The notes below the pieces were generated by a model. The model did no database searches and was not told the origin of the DNA. It saw nothing but the letters and a program-made list of their open reading frames with translations. Both the position numbers and the translations under genes were made by a program. Source: an uncultured Christensenella sp. (GTDB taxonomy: Bacteria; Bacillota; Clostridia; Christensenellales; UBA1242). Taken from it: a DNA stretch of 23,577 bases. Location of the stretch: contig CAJJUK010000024.1 in the NCBI GenBank assembly GCA_905195085.1, positions 1 through 23,577 of the forward strand. The letters run 5' to 3'. Below, in pieces: positions 6,843 to 15,039 of the stretch; within the stretch, counting starts at the first letter, position 1; each line of letters opens with the position of its first letter.

Positions 6843-7739
6843 ATGATGCAATATTACATTGACCAGGGATCCTCAACAATCAAGGTTTATTCCTTTGATG
6901 GAACGATTTTGAAACTTGTTGAAGAACATTCAATTTATTTGAAAAATGGTTTTAGCAAAGAAAAAGGAATCACTGAGGATAATCTTGAGTTGCTCTACGG
7001 CTACTATGCTCAAATAACAAAAAAGTATCATTTGAACTTTGAATCTACATACATTTTTGCAACAGGGATTTTTAGAGAAATTCCAGCAGAACAAAAATTT
7101 ATGTTGGTTAAAGAATTTAATAAAAAATTTGACCTTTATTTCAATGTAATCAGTCATGGTATTGAAAATTATTACATTGGAAAGGCTATGGAAAGTGATT
7201 ATAATGGCAAAAAAGTTATGGTCATCAATATGGGTGGAAAAACGACTGAACTTGTCACATTTGAAAACAACCAAATTACACAAAGACATAATTTGAAAGT
7301 TGGAGTCGCTGACTTGTTGAACAAATTTCCAAACTCAAATGACAAATATTCAACAGCAAGAATTGAAGATATGGTTGATTTTGTTAAGGAAAGGATTAAA
7401 AACGAAAAATTCGATACCGATTATGATTGTGCAATTTTTACGGGCGGAGAACTTCGTTTTGAAAAATTGACAAAATATGAGCTGGAAGACAACGACTTGT
7501 TCTTTGACAACATTCATGACAAAAAGGTTAGTTTTGAGAACTTTGTCAAAGGAAATGGAAAGATATTCTATCAAATGACACTTGATGAACTCTATGCCTT
7601 AATGCCACAAAATCCAAAATGGATGGATGGTGCAAGGGCGGGTGCGGTTTTGCCTCAGGCTATTTTTGAAAAAGCAAAAATCAAAACAATTATCCCTTCA
7701 GATATGAATTTGATTAATGGGGTGATTAAAGACATCTAA
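6843..7739 (+). CDS. Ppx/GppA-like phosphatase-fold protein (298 aa)
   Basis: An ASKHA-fold protein in the exopolyphosphatase/guanosine pentaphosphatase family, about the length of the two-lobe core. Visible landmarks are phosphate loop 1 (DQGSSTIKVY, 7-16), the FATGIFRE segment (72-79), the GIENYYIG segment (106-113) with a possible catalytic Glu108, phosphate loop 2 (INMGGKTTELV, 128-138), an adenosine-type GGELRF loop (201-206), and a closing RAGAVLPQAIFEKAK...PSDMNLINGV stretch typical of Ppx. Known members carry Asp at the start of the second loop (DIGGGST), whereas here it is Asn129. Activity may thus be altered, or the protein may act as a nucleotide-binding switch. GGAGGG precedes the start. 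Placed directly before the Vps4-like ATPase gene; presence in this operon is unusual. Confidence 0.75.
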   Translation: MMQYYIDQGSSTIKVYSFDGTILKLVEEHSIYLKNGFSKEKGITEDNLELLYGYYAQITKKYHLNFESTYIFATGIFREIPAEQKFMLVKEFNKKFDLYFNVISHGIENYYIGKAMESDYNGKKVMVINMGGKTTELVTFENNQITQRHNLKVGVADLLNKFPNSNDKYSTARIEDMVDFVKERIKNEKFDTDYDCAIFTGGELRFEKLTKYELEDNDLFFDNIHDKKVSFENFVKGNGKIFYQMTLDELYALMPQNPKWMDGARAGAVLPQAIFEKAKIKTIIPSDMNLINGVIKDI

Positions 7740-7758
7740 TTTGATTTGAGAGGGTTTT

Positions 7759-8901
7759 ATGAAAGAAACAAATATGAATGTTTTGTCTGACACTTTCAAC
7801 CTTTATATGCAAAAAGGAAAGGAAGCAAAAGAGAAAGGAAACATAACACTGGCAAAAAGGAATTTTTTGTTGGCAAGTGAAACTATGATGCAGATGGCCA
7901 AGCAAAGTCAGGGCAAACTTAAAGAAGTTCGCATGGATAGAGCACGCAGACTTGTTGAAATCTCTGACAATCTGAGCAAAAGACCAGAAAAAATCAATAA
8001 AAAAACTGACCAAACAGAAGACGAAGAAGATGACGATGTAAAAAAATGGCAGACGGCAGAAATTCCAAAAATCAAATTTAGTGATGTTGCTGGGTTGGAA
8101 GATGTCAAAAAGGCAATTACAATCAGAATGATCAATCCAATCAAATATCCTGACAAATACAAAATGTATGGAAAGAAAACAGGCGGTGGAGTCTTGTTGT
8201 ATGGACCTCCAGGAACTGGAAAAACAATGATTGCAAAAGCCATTGCAAATGAGGTTGGTGCAAAGTTTTATGCAGTGAAAGGGTCGGACATTGTCAGCAA
8301 ATGGGTTGGCGACAGTGAGAAAAACATCAACTCTCTTTTTCAAGAAGCAAACAAACAAGACAGAGCAATCATCTTTATTGATGAAATGGACAGTCTTATT
8401 GGCAGACGTGGGCTTGACACTCACAACGACAAACGTGTCAATGAATTTTTGCAACAAATAGATGGTTTTGCTGGAAGAAATCCAAACCTGCTTCTTTTGG
8501 GTGCGACCAACAGACCTTGGGATATTGACAGTGCAGCAATGCGTTCTGGGAGATTTTCTCAGAAAATATATTTGCCACTTCCAGATGCTCCAGCGAGAAA
8601 ATTTATGATTGAAAAAAACATGAAGGGTGTTCCAGTTGCCAAAGATTTTGACATTGACAGAATTGTTGAGCAAACTGAGATGTACAGCGGTGCGGACATT
8701 GAAGAACTTTGTGACAGAGCCAAAGATGAACCACTTCTCAAAGCGATTGCCACAGACAGTGTGATTTTGGTTACAAACAAAGATTTTGACGATGTCTTGG
8801 AAAAAATGCCACCAAGTGTGACAGAAAAAGAACTTAAGCAATTTGAGGAATATAACAACGAAATTAACAGTTACATAAAAAACAAAAAAGATAAGAAATA
8901 A
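7759..8901 (+). CDS. Vps4-like AAA ATPase with MIT-like N-terminus (380 aa)
   Basis: The N-terminal 7-75 form a three-helix pattern (TFNLYMQKGKEAKEKGN, LAKRNFLLASETMMQMAK, KEVRMDRARRLVEISDNL) laid out like MIT domains that bind ESCRT-III tails. An acidic, Lys-rich linker (80-98) follows. The AAA module has Walker A GPPGTGKT (149-156), pore loop KWVGDSE (181-187), Walker B IIFIDE (204-209), sensor GATNRPWDID (248-257) and RSGRF (263-267). The KWVG pore loop and GATN-PW sensor are typical of the Vps4/katanin/spastin group. The end, KDFDDVLEKMPPSVTEKELKQF with EEYNNEINSY, matches the C-terminal helix of Vps4. It probably threads polymerised ESCRT-III-like subunits through a hexameric pore using ATP. 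GAGGG precedes the start. Membership of the Vps4 group is strong; the MIT call is by pattern. Confidence 0.85.
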   Translation: MKETNMNVLSDTFNLYMQKGKEAKEKGNITLAKRNFLLASETMMQMAKQSQGKLKEVRMDRARRLVEISDNLSKRPEKINKKTDQTEDEEDDDVKKWQTAEIPKIKFSDVAGLEDVKKAITIRMINPIKYPDKYKMYGKKTGGGVLLYGPPGTGKTMIAKAIANEVGAKFYAVKGSDIVSKWVGDSEKNINSLFQEANKQDRAIIFIDEMDSLIGRRGLDTHNDKRVNEFLQQIDGFAGRNPNLLLLGATNRPWDIDSAAMRSGRFSQKIYLPLPDAPARKFMIEKNMKGVPVAKDFDIDRIVEQTEMYSGADIEELCDRAKDEPLLKAIATDSVILVTNKDFDDVLEKMPPSVTEKELKQFEEYNNEINSYIKNKKDKK

Positions 8902-8911
8902 AGGGTTTTAA

Positions 8912-11900
8912 GTGAGAGAACGTGTTTGTAAGAATTGTGGAGGAAGACAATATAAAGTCGTAGGGCAGAACATGGTCAAATGTATGTTCTGTGGGACTCT
9001 CTATGTCGACGAACAAGCTTCAAAAGAGGAAGAAGTTCTCACAGTCGGGGCCTACGAAAAACTCAGAGATTGCCAGTTTGATCAGGCAAAAGAAGAATTT
9101 GACAAAATTTTGTCGCTCTACCCATTGTCCTTTGAAGGGCATTATGGAAAAGTTCAAGCAAAATACAAAATCGTTTTTTACACAAATAAAAGAGGGACAT
9201 CAAAACGACCTCGCTTTTTTGGTGATGAAATACCTTCCATTTTGGAAGATGAAGATTTCAAGTTGGCGGTTAAAAATGCTCCACCAGAAGTGGCGAAAAC
9301 CTATAATGATCAAGCAAAAAGAATTGAAAAAATCAGAAAAACATTTTTGGAAGAGTCAAGCAAAAAACACTATGACATCATTGCTTGTGCATTGAATTTT
9401 GACAAAAATGAAGAAAACTTGGTTTCAAAAACGGTTGAAGAACTTAAAAAGCAAAACCTTGAAGTTTATTTTGTTCAAGATCTTCCTCAAAAAGAGAGAG
9501 AAGAAGACACATTTCAAGCCTTGCAAACGGCAAAGGCTTTCATCTTTTTTGCAAATGACAAAAAGGGATATAATGCAGGTGAAATTAAAAACTTGTATGA
9601 CAGATATCTTTATTTTGCTTCGCAAAAAAAGAAAACAAAAAGCAGTTTGATTGTTGCTTTGGATTCTGCCAATGTTTCGGTTTCTGATGTTCCGAAAGAA
9701 TTGATTGCTTGCAAGAGCGTTGTTGATATGGCACAAACTTCATTCTTGCAAGACATTCAAGTCAAAGTTAAAAAGGAAATGGAAAATTCTGTCCAGGAAC
9801 TTGCAAAGATTGACACTGTTAAAATTGAGAAAGTTGAGCCACAAAGAAAAGCCTATGTTGACATTGAGAGCATCAGTCCAAGTGAACTTGGACATTATCA
9901 TGTTGACAACATTGAACTTAGTGATGCAAACAAAATCAAATGGATTTTTTTGACCTTGAAAAATGGAGATTTTGCTTCTGCTTCAGATTTGATTTCCAAG
10001 GGATTGGAAAAAGATGCAAACAATTCTGAATTGCTCTTTGCTCAACTTATGGCAGAGAACAACATCAAAACTCAGGAAGAATTTTTCCAAAACATTGCAA
10101 ATTTCAGAGATAAAGAAAAAATTGATAAAATTCTGACTTATGCATCAAAAGACTTTGCTGAGTATTTTGTTGACAGTTGGGAAAATTTGATTATCAAACT
10201 TGACAGTGAAGAATATTACAATGCTTTTCTTTTGTATTTGGCACAATTTAGTTCTCCAAATCGTGACAATTTTGTGGAAAAAGCAGAGAACAAAGCGGTT
10301 GAGACTCTGAATGAAGAATTGATTGATAAAGTTCTAAAATGTTTCAAGAGCGATGAAATTGAGCGTTTTGTGGAATTTTATTTCATGCTTGCACAAAAAA
10401 GTGATGACCAAAAATATTATCAAAAGATATTGGATATTGACGAAGGGCACGAACCAAGCAACATCGCACTTTTGTTGCAACATTTCAAGACTGACAAAGA
10501 CAAACTTGAATATCGTGACAGAGAAGAGATTGAAGCTGTTTTCAAATATTTGAGTGAGAGCACAAGAGCACAGTTTGTTTCTTCTGTTGTCAATATGATT
10601 TTGCCAATTGCGTTCTATGATTTGGACAAGGCAGAGGCACAATTAGATTTCTATCTTTCCTATGTGTCTGAAAATGCCAAGTTGGTGGAAATCTTAAGAA
10701 GCATCACCAATGCTTTCCAAGAGCAAGGTTTTTTCAAACAGGCAGAGAAATATCTTTCAATTGCAATTTCCAAGGACAATTCAAACGGAGAGTTATACTG
10801 GCAACTTATCAAGGTTAAGGCACATTGCAAGACAGACAACGAACTCATTATGTCAAATGTCAAAATTTCACAAATGCCAGAATGGGAAACACTGTTAAGT
10901 TTGTCAAATGAAGAACAGACTGAAAGATACGCTGAAATCACCAGCAAAATGAATTTATATTCTGGTGAAAAAATGGCATTTAGAGAAGATATGCCGGACA
11001 AAATTCATTTGATTCAAGATTTGAAAGAGTTTGTTTCAAGAAACGAAAAAATTCTTTTGGAGATGGAAAAGCAAGAAGGTGAAAGAGTTTTGAAAGGCGT
11101 GAAATATTATCGTCTTCAACTTAAACCTTTTGAAAGTTACATCGAAAAAATTGAGAATATGTCCGACTTTAAGGAATATCAAGATATTTTCTCAAAGCTC
11201 AACATGAGACTGGAAGCACTGAATTTGACGCTCAGTTCTTCTGTCAATGTGATTGACTTGCTCAACAAAGATGAAGGATTGAAAACCATTCTTCAAGATG
11301 AAAAAACAAAAGAAAAACGCAGAACAAAACAGGTCAAAGACATTCGTAAGGACAAGTTTTTGAAAAAATTTTTGTATATATTTTTGGAATTGTTCCCACT
11401 TTTGTTTACCACCTTGTTGTTGATCGTTTTGGTTTTTGCACCAAAAGAAGTCTATCTTTATTTCAGTCAAGAATTTTTGATTGTTTTGGTTATCTTGTCA
11501 ACAATTATCGGGGCAGTCAATCTGATTGTGTTCATTAATATCAGACACAAACTTTCCAAAAAATGGAACATAGCCAACATTGCACTGTTTTCCATTGCAG
11601 GACTGAATTTGATTTTGATGTGCTGTGGACTCTATTTCTTCCCAGTTACAATGAACATCAATTCAGCAAAAGAAATGCAGGTTTTGCTTAAAAATGCTTC
11701 ATATTCAAATTTCAAGTTGACAAAAGATATTGACATGAAAGACATCTCGTGGACGTCTGTCAATTTCAGTGGAACACTAGATGGCGATGGACATTCAATA
11801 ACAAACTTGCAGTTTAATGAAAAACAAGACAGACTTGGGCTGTTTAAGCGTAACAGTGGAGAGATAAAAAATCTCAACATTTATTTGGCAGAAAAGTCCT

Positions 11901-12721
11901 ATTCAGACATATTCAAATTCGGGACAATTGCAAGATCAAATCATGGATTGATTGAAAATTGCTCTGTTTATGGAACAGTGGTTCTTAATTTCAATGAAAA
12001 TGCAACTGTTGGTGGAATTTGTGGAACTATGTCAGGTGGAAGCGTTTTGAATTGCACGACAAACTTGACAATTACAATCAACATTGAACAAGCAACTTTG
12101 AAATATGGCGGGCTTGTTGGAGAAATTGGAAGTGGTTCAAGTCAAACAACAGTGAATAAATCTACAAATAATGCCAATGTTGTGATAAATTCAAATGGCT
12201 CTGAAAACATTTATGCTGGTGGACTTGTTGGAATGCTCAGACACCTTGATGCCGAAAACATAAACATTTCGCAAAATGCAAGCAATATGAGTTTGAGTGT
12301 GAATGGAAATGGTGGAAGGGCTGTTGCCGGTGGACTTGTTGGACAAGGTTACAGCAGCAGCAAAAACAATTATGCCACTGGAAAAATTGACACATCAAAT
12401 TTTGTGGGAAGTGGTTATGTTGGTGGTTTGTATGGTCAATACGAAAATTCCACTTTGTCTGACAGCATCAAAACAAGCTATTCAGTTGTTCAACTCAATG
12501 TTGGTGACTCCATCAAAGTTGGTGGACTTGTAGGTGGGCTTGGAGGAAAGGTCTCCTCAAGTTTTACAAATTTGACAATTGACTTTGCGGGAGAAATAAA
12601 ATTCTCTTCGGCACAGGCAGACAACTGTTTGAAATTGACAACAAAGTTCTATGACGAAAGGTTGGGTTTTGATGAGAACATTTGGAATATCACTAGTTCA
12701 GCTTATCCAACCTTAAAATAA
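8912..12721 (+). CDS. Zinc ribbon-TPR-TIR-like-membrane-GLUG multidomain protein (1269 aa)
   Basis: The GTG start at 8912 follows AAAGGG and is the last gene of the operon. Order: zinc ribbon C6-x2-C9 with C24-x2-C27; TPR unit about 45-85 and linker helix to 145; a TIR-like Rossmann region about 152-290 starting KKHYDIIACAL; helical repeats to about 815, with TPR-like pieces such as 603-625; a Lys/Arg-rich stretch (796-819); three membrane spans about 819-842, 852-875 and 887-910; then an external domain with GLUG-type turns (GGICG 1034, GGLVG 1066, 1103 and 1140, GGLYG 1171, GGLVG 1204). With three spans and a cytoplasmic N-terminus, the GLUG part faces outside. The zinc ribbon-TPR-TIR order is known in Clostridia, but Leu228 stands where the family's Glu in N-E-W-x-R-Y normally is, so NAD cleavage is doubtful. 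Likely an outside-in sensor or anchor of the operon's complex. Confidence 0.8.
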   Translation: MRERVCKNCGGRQYKVVGQNMVKCMFCGTLYVDEQASKEEEVLTVGAYEKLRDCQFDQAKEEFDKILSLYPLSFEGHYGKVQAKYKIVFYTNKRGTSKRPRFFGDEIPSILEDEDFKLAVKNAPPEVAKTYNDQAKRIEKIRKTFLEESSKKHYDIIACALNFDKNEENLVSKTVEELKKQNLEVYFVQDLPQKEREEDTFQALQTAKAFIFFANDKKGYNAGEIKNLYDRYLYFASQKKKTKSSLIVALDSANVSVSDVPKELIACKSVVDMAQTSFLQDIQVKVKKEMENSVQELAKIDTVKIEKVEPQRKAYVDIESISPSELGHYHVDNIELSDANKIKWIFLTLKNGDFASASDLISKGLEKDANNSELLFAQLMAENNIKTQEEFFQNIANFRDKEKIDKILTYASKDFAEYFVDSWENLIIKLDSEEYYNAFLLYLAQFSSPNRDNFVEKAENKAVETLNEELIDKVLKCFKSDEIERFVEFYFMLAQKSDDQKYYQKILDIDEGHEPSNIALLLQHFKTDKDKLEYRDREEIEAVFKYLSESTRAQFVSSVVNMILPIAFYDLDKAEAQLDFYLSYVSENAKLVEILRSITNAFQEQGFFKQAEKYLSIAISKDNSNGELYWQLIKVKAHCKTDNELIMSNVKISQMPEWETLLSLSNEEQTERYAEITSKMNLYSGEKMAFREDMPDKIHLIQDLKEFVSRNEKILLEMEKQEGERVLKGVKYYRLQLKPFESYIEKIENMSDFKEYQDIFSKLNMRLEALNLTLSSSVNVIDLLNKDEGLKTILQDEKTKEKRRTKQVKDIRKDKFLKKFLYIFLELFPLLFTTLLLIVLVFAPKEVYLYFSQEFLIVLVILSTIIGAVNLIVFINIRHKLSKKWNIANIALFSIAGLNLILMCCGLYFFPVTMNINSAKEMQVLLKNASYSNFKLTKDIDMKDISWTSVNFSGTLDGDGHSITNLQFNEKQDRLGLFKRNSGEIKNLNIYLAEKSYSDIFKFGTIARSNHGLIENCSVYGTVVLNFNENATVGGICGTMSGGSVLNCTTNLTITINIEQATLKYGGLVGEIGSGSSQTTVNKSTNNANVVINSNGSENIYAGGLVGMLRHLDAENINISQNASNMSLSVNGNGGRAVAGGLVGQGYSSSKNNYATGKIDTSNFVGSGYVGGLYGQYENSTLSDSIKTSYSVVQLNVGDSIKVGGLVGGLGGKVSSSFTNLTIDFAGEIKFSSAQADNCLKLTTKFYDERLGFDENIWNITSSAYPTLK

Positions 12722-12730
12722 ATAAAGGTA

Positions 12731-12764
12731 AAAAGTGACAATCAAAACTTATTGTCACTTTTTT
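12731..12764 (+). terminator. Terminator of the ESCRT-like operon
   Basis: AAAAGTGACAAT (12731-12742) pairs exactly with ATTGTCACTTTT (12751-12762) across the loop CAAAACTT, ending in six T (12759-12764). It lies 9 bases after the stop codon at 12721. Confidence 0.95.
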
Positions 12765-12784
12765 ATAAAACTTTCAAAAATCAG

Positions 12785-12813
12785 TTGACTTTTTTCGCAG
12801 AAAAGCATATAAA
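12785..12813 (+). promoter_or_regulatory. Promoter of the marR-ABC exporter operon
   Basis: TTGACT (12785-12790) and TATAAA (12808-12813) are separated by 17 bases, 33 bases ahead of the GTG start at 12847. Confidence 0.75.
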
Positions 12814-12815
12814 TA

Positions 12816-12829
12816 GTTAGTATGCTAAC
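12816..12829 (+). promoter_or_regulatory. Probable MarR operator (palindrome)
   Basis: GTTAG-TATG-CTAAC is an inverted repeat with a 4-base centre, placed between the -10 element and the ribosome site. A regulator bound here would block transcription start, fitting autoregulation by the MarR-type product of the next gene. The TTAG/CTAA half-sites are of the kind many MarR proteins bind. Confidence 0.65.
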
Positions 12830-12846
12830 AATCGGAGGGAAAAGTC

Positions 12847-13275
12847 GTGTTTTCGATCATTTTATCTTTGAAATCTTTGCATCACACTATGATGAGAAGA
12901 TTTGAAAAAGAATCAAAAGATTTTGATGCAACAGGTGGGCAATTGATGGTTCTGAAATTTCTTTATGACCACGAAAACGAAGACGTTTATCAGAAAGACA
13001 TAGAGAAATTCATTGATGTCAGGGGTTCGACTGCAACGGTCATTTTGCAATCTCTGACAAAGAAGGGATACATCAAGAGAGTGTCCTGTTCAAATGATGG
13101 AAGGCTGAAAAAAATTGTTTTGTGTGAAAAGGCCAAGAAAGTTATTGTAGAATTTGAACAGAGAATGGCAAAACTTGAAATTGAGATTGAAAATGGCTTG
13201 TCTATGCAGGACAAAGAAAACTTTTCTTTGATTGTGGACAAAATCAAACACAACATTGAATATAAAGAAAACTAA
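12847..13275 (+). CDS. MarR-family transcriptional regulator (142 aa)
   Basis: A winged-helix regulator of typical MarR size. N-terminal dimer helix (LSLKSLHHTMMRRFEKES) is followed by the core: GGQLMVLKFLYDH, QKDIEKFIDVRGSTATVILQSLTKKGYIKRV as recognition helix region (around 49-79), then SCSNDGRLKKIVL as the wing with the conserved Asp-Gly-Arg, and a C-terminal helix pair. The GTG start at 12847 is favoured by GGAGGG 6 bases upstream. It heads an operon with two ABC half-transporter genes, a common arrangement where the regulator senses a toxic compound and releases its own promoter. The palindrome at 12816-12829 is its probable binding site. The inducer is unknown. Confidence 0.9.
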   Translation: MFSIILSLKSLHHTMMRRFEKESKDFDATGGQLMVLKFLYDHENEDVYQKDIEKFIDVRGSTATVILQSLTKKGYIKRVSCSNDGRLKKIVLCEKAKKVIVEFEQRMAKLEIEIENGLSMQDKENFSLIVDKIKHNIEYKEN

Positions 13276-13292
13276 ATTTAAGGCGAGGAAGT

Positions 13293-15038
13293 ATGAATAT
13301 TTTAAGATTATTTAAAAATTTGAAATGGATTGATTATTTGTTCATTGGCATTGTATGTGGACTTATCGTTTTGCAGGTTTGGCTCGATTTGGAACTTCCA
13401 TCTTACACCGAAAACATTATGTTGGAACTTGCAAAACTCCAAGAAGGTTTGGAAGCAGAATTGTCTGTCATTTTGGTTAATGGCGGATACATGCTTGCAT
13501 GTGCTTTTGGAAGTTTGGCAAGTGCAATTTGCGTTGGTTTCTGCACGGCAAACCTTTCATCTCGTCTTGCATACAATTTGAGGGGTAAGATTTATAACAA
13601 AATTCAAGGTTTTTCTCTTGCTGAGATTAACAGATTTTCAACAGCAAGTTTGATCACAAGAACAACCAACGATGTCACCCAAGTTCAAGTTTTTCTTGCA
13701 CTGGGAACGCAAGCAATCATCAAGGCACCAGTTCTTGCAATTTGGTCCGTTTTGGAAATTTTGTCAAAAGGTTGGCAATGGTCAACGGCACTTGCTGTTG
13801 CAATTGGTTTCTTGCTTTTGATGGTTGTAATCATTATTACTGTTGCAATTCCAAAATTTAAGAAAATTCAAACAATGACTGACGATATCAACCGTGTCAC
13901 AGATGAAAACTTGACGGGTATCAGAGTTGTTCGTGCATCAAATGCGGAAGATTTCCAAAATAACAAGTTTGAAAATTACAACGACAAATTGACAAAAACA
14001 CAACTCTTTGTCAACAGAGTTATGGGGATCATGAGTCCAGGAATGAACCTTTTGATGAGTGGCTTGTCTTTGGCAATCTATTGGATTGGGGCTTATATCG
14101 TTGACAATCCTACTATGTTGGTTAACATGACCACTTTCATGCAATATGGAATGCAGGTTATTGCAGCATTCATGCTGTTGATTATGATTTTCATATTGAT
14201 GCCAAGAGCCCTTGTTTCTGCAAAGAGAATAAACGAAGTTTTGGATACTCAAAATTCAATTACATCAGGAGAATTTAAGGACATCAACTCAAATCGTTCT
14301 GCCTCTGTTGTTTTTGACCATGTTTCTTTCAAATATCCAGATGCTGATGAATACGTTTTGAAAGACATCAGCTTTGAAGCAAAAGAAGGAGAAACAGTTG
14401 CGTTTATTGGTTCGACAGGAAGCGGGAAAAGCACTCTTATCAATCTTATTCCAAGACTTTATGATGCAACCGAGGGAAAAGTTTTGATTGATGGTGTTGA
14501 TGTTAAGCAATATGATTTGGAAAGTTTAAACCGCAAGATTGGTTATGTTCCTCAAAGAGGAGTGTTGTTCAGTGGAACGGTTAAGTCAAATGTCAACTTT
14601 GGTGACAACAATGCAGATGATGACACTGTGAAAGAATCTATCAAGATTGCACAGGCGTCCAACTTTGTTTCTAGAATGGAAAATGGTGTTGACAGTCGAA
14701 TTGCACAAGGTGGAACAAACGTGTCTGGTGGGCAAAAGCAAAGGTTGTCAATTGCTCGTGCGATTGCAAGAAAACCTGAGATATTCATTTTTGACGACAG
14801 TTTTTCAGCATTGGACTATAAGACTGACAAAAAACTTAGAGCGGCACTTAAAAAACATACTGGAAAAGTTACCAAATTCATCGTTGCACAAAGAATTGGA
14901 ACAATCAAAGATGCAGACAAAATCATAGTTTTGGACAGTGGGAATATGGTTGGAATGGAAACTCACGAGGAACTCTTGAAAAAATGTTCTGTTTACAAGG
15001 AAATAGCCCTGTCACAACTGTCAGAGGAGGAACTGTAA
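13293..15038 (+). CDS. ABC exporter half-transporter, degenerate ATP site subunit (581 aa)
   Basis: A fused membrane-ATPase exporter subunit with six spans in residues 1-310 and an ATPase domain about 338-575. Walker A GSTGSGKS is at 373-380, the Q-loop region PQRGVLF at 420-426, signature VSGGQ at 477-481 and Walker B IFIFDD at 497-502. The residue after the Walker B Asp is Asp502 rather than Glu, and the H-loop position holds Gln533 instead of His. This pair of changes is the hallmark of the non-consensus subunit in heterodimeric drug exporters (BmrCD, LmrCD, YheHI). It must pair with the next gene's product. AGGCGAGGA precedes the start, 17 bases behind marR. Cargo cannot be told; the MarR context favours drug or toxin export. 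Confidence 0.92.
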   Translation: MNILRLFKNLKWIDYLFIGIVCGLIVLQVWLDLELPSYTENIMLELAKLQEGLEAELSVILVNGGYMLACAFGSLASAICVGFCTANLSSRLAYNLRGKIYNKIQGFSLAEINRFSTASLITRTTNDVTQVQVFLALGTQAIIKAPVLAIWSVLEILSKGWQWSTALAVAIGFLLLMVVIIITVAIPKFKKIQTMTDDINRVTDENLTGIRVVRASNAEDFQNNKFENYNDKLTKTQLFVNRVMGIMSPGMNLLMSGLSLAIYWIGAYIVDNPTMLVNMTTFMQYGMQVIAAFMLLIMIFILMPRALVSAKRINEVLDTQNSITSGEFKDINSNRSASVVFDHVSFKYPDADEYVLKDISFEAKEGETVAFIGSTGSGKSTLINLIPRLYDATEGKVLIDGVDVKQYDLESLNRKIGYVPQRGVLFSGTVKSNVNFGDNNADDDTVKESIKIAQASNFVSRMENGVDSRIAQGGTNVSGGQKQRLSIARAIARKPEIFIFDDSFSALDYKTDKKLRAALKKHTGKVTKFIVAQRIGTIKDADKIIVLDSGNMVGMETHEELLKKCSVYKEIALSQLSEEEL

Positions 15039-15039
15039 T

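Noticed and set aside
7726..8841. Long minus-strand open frame (371 codons) opposite the AAA ATPase gene
   Set aside because: It is an antisense shadow of a well-supported gene, is rich in Cys, Phe and His as such shadows are, and has no ribosome site or domain.
11998..12545. DNA tandem repeat or CRISPR-like array in the GLUG region
   Set aside because: The similarity is at protein level (GGLVG-type turns), with irregular spacing and no constant DNA repeat or spacers.
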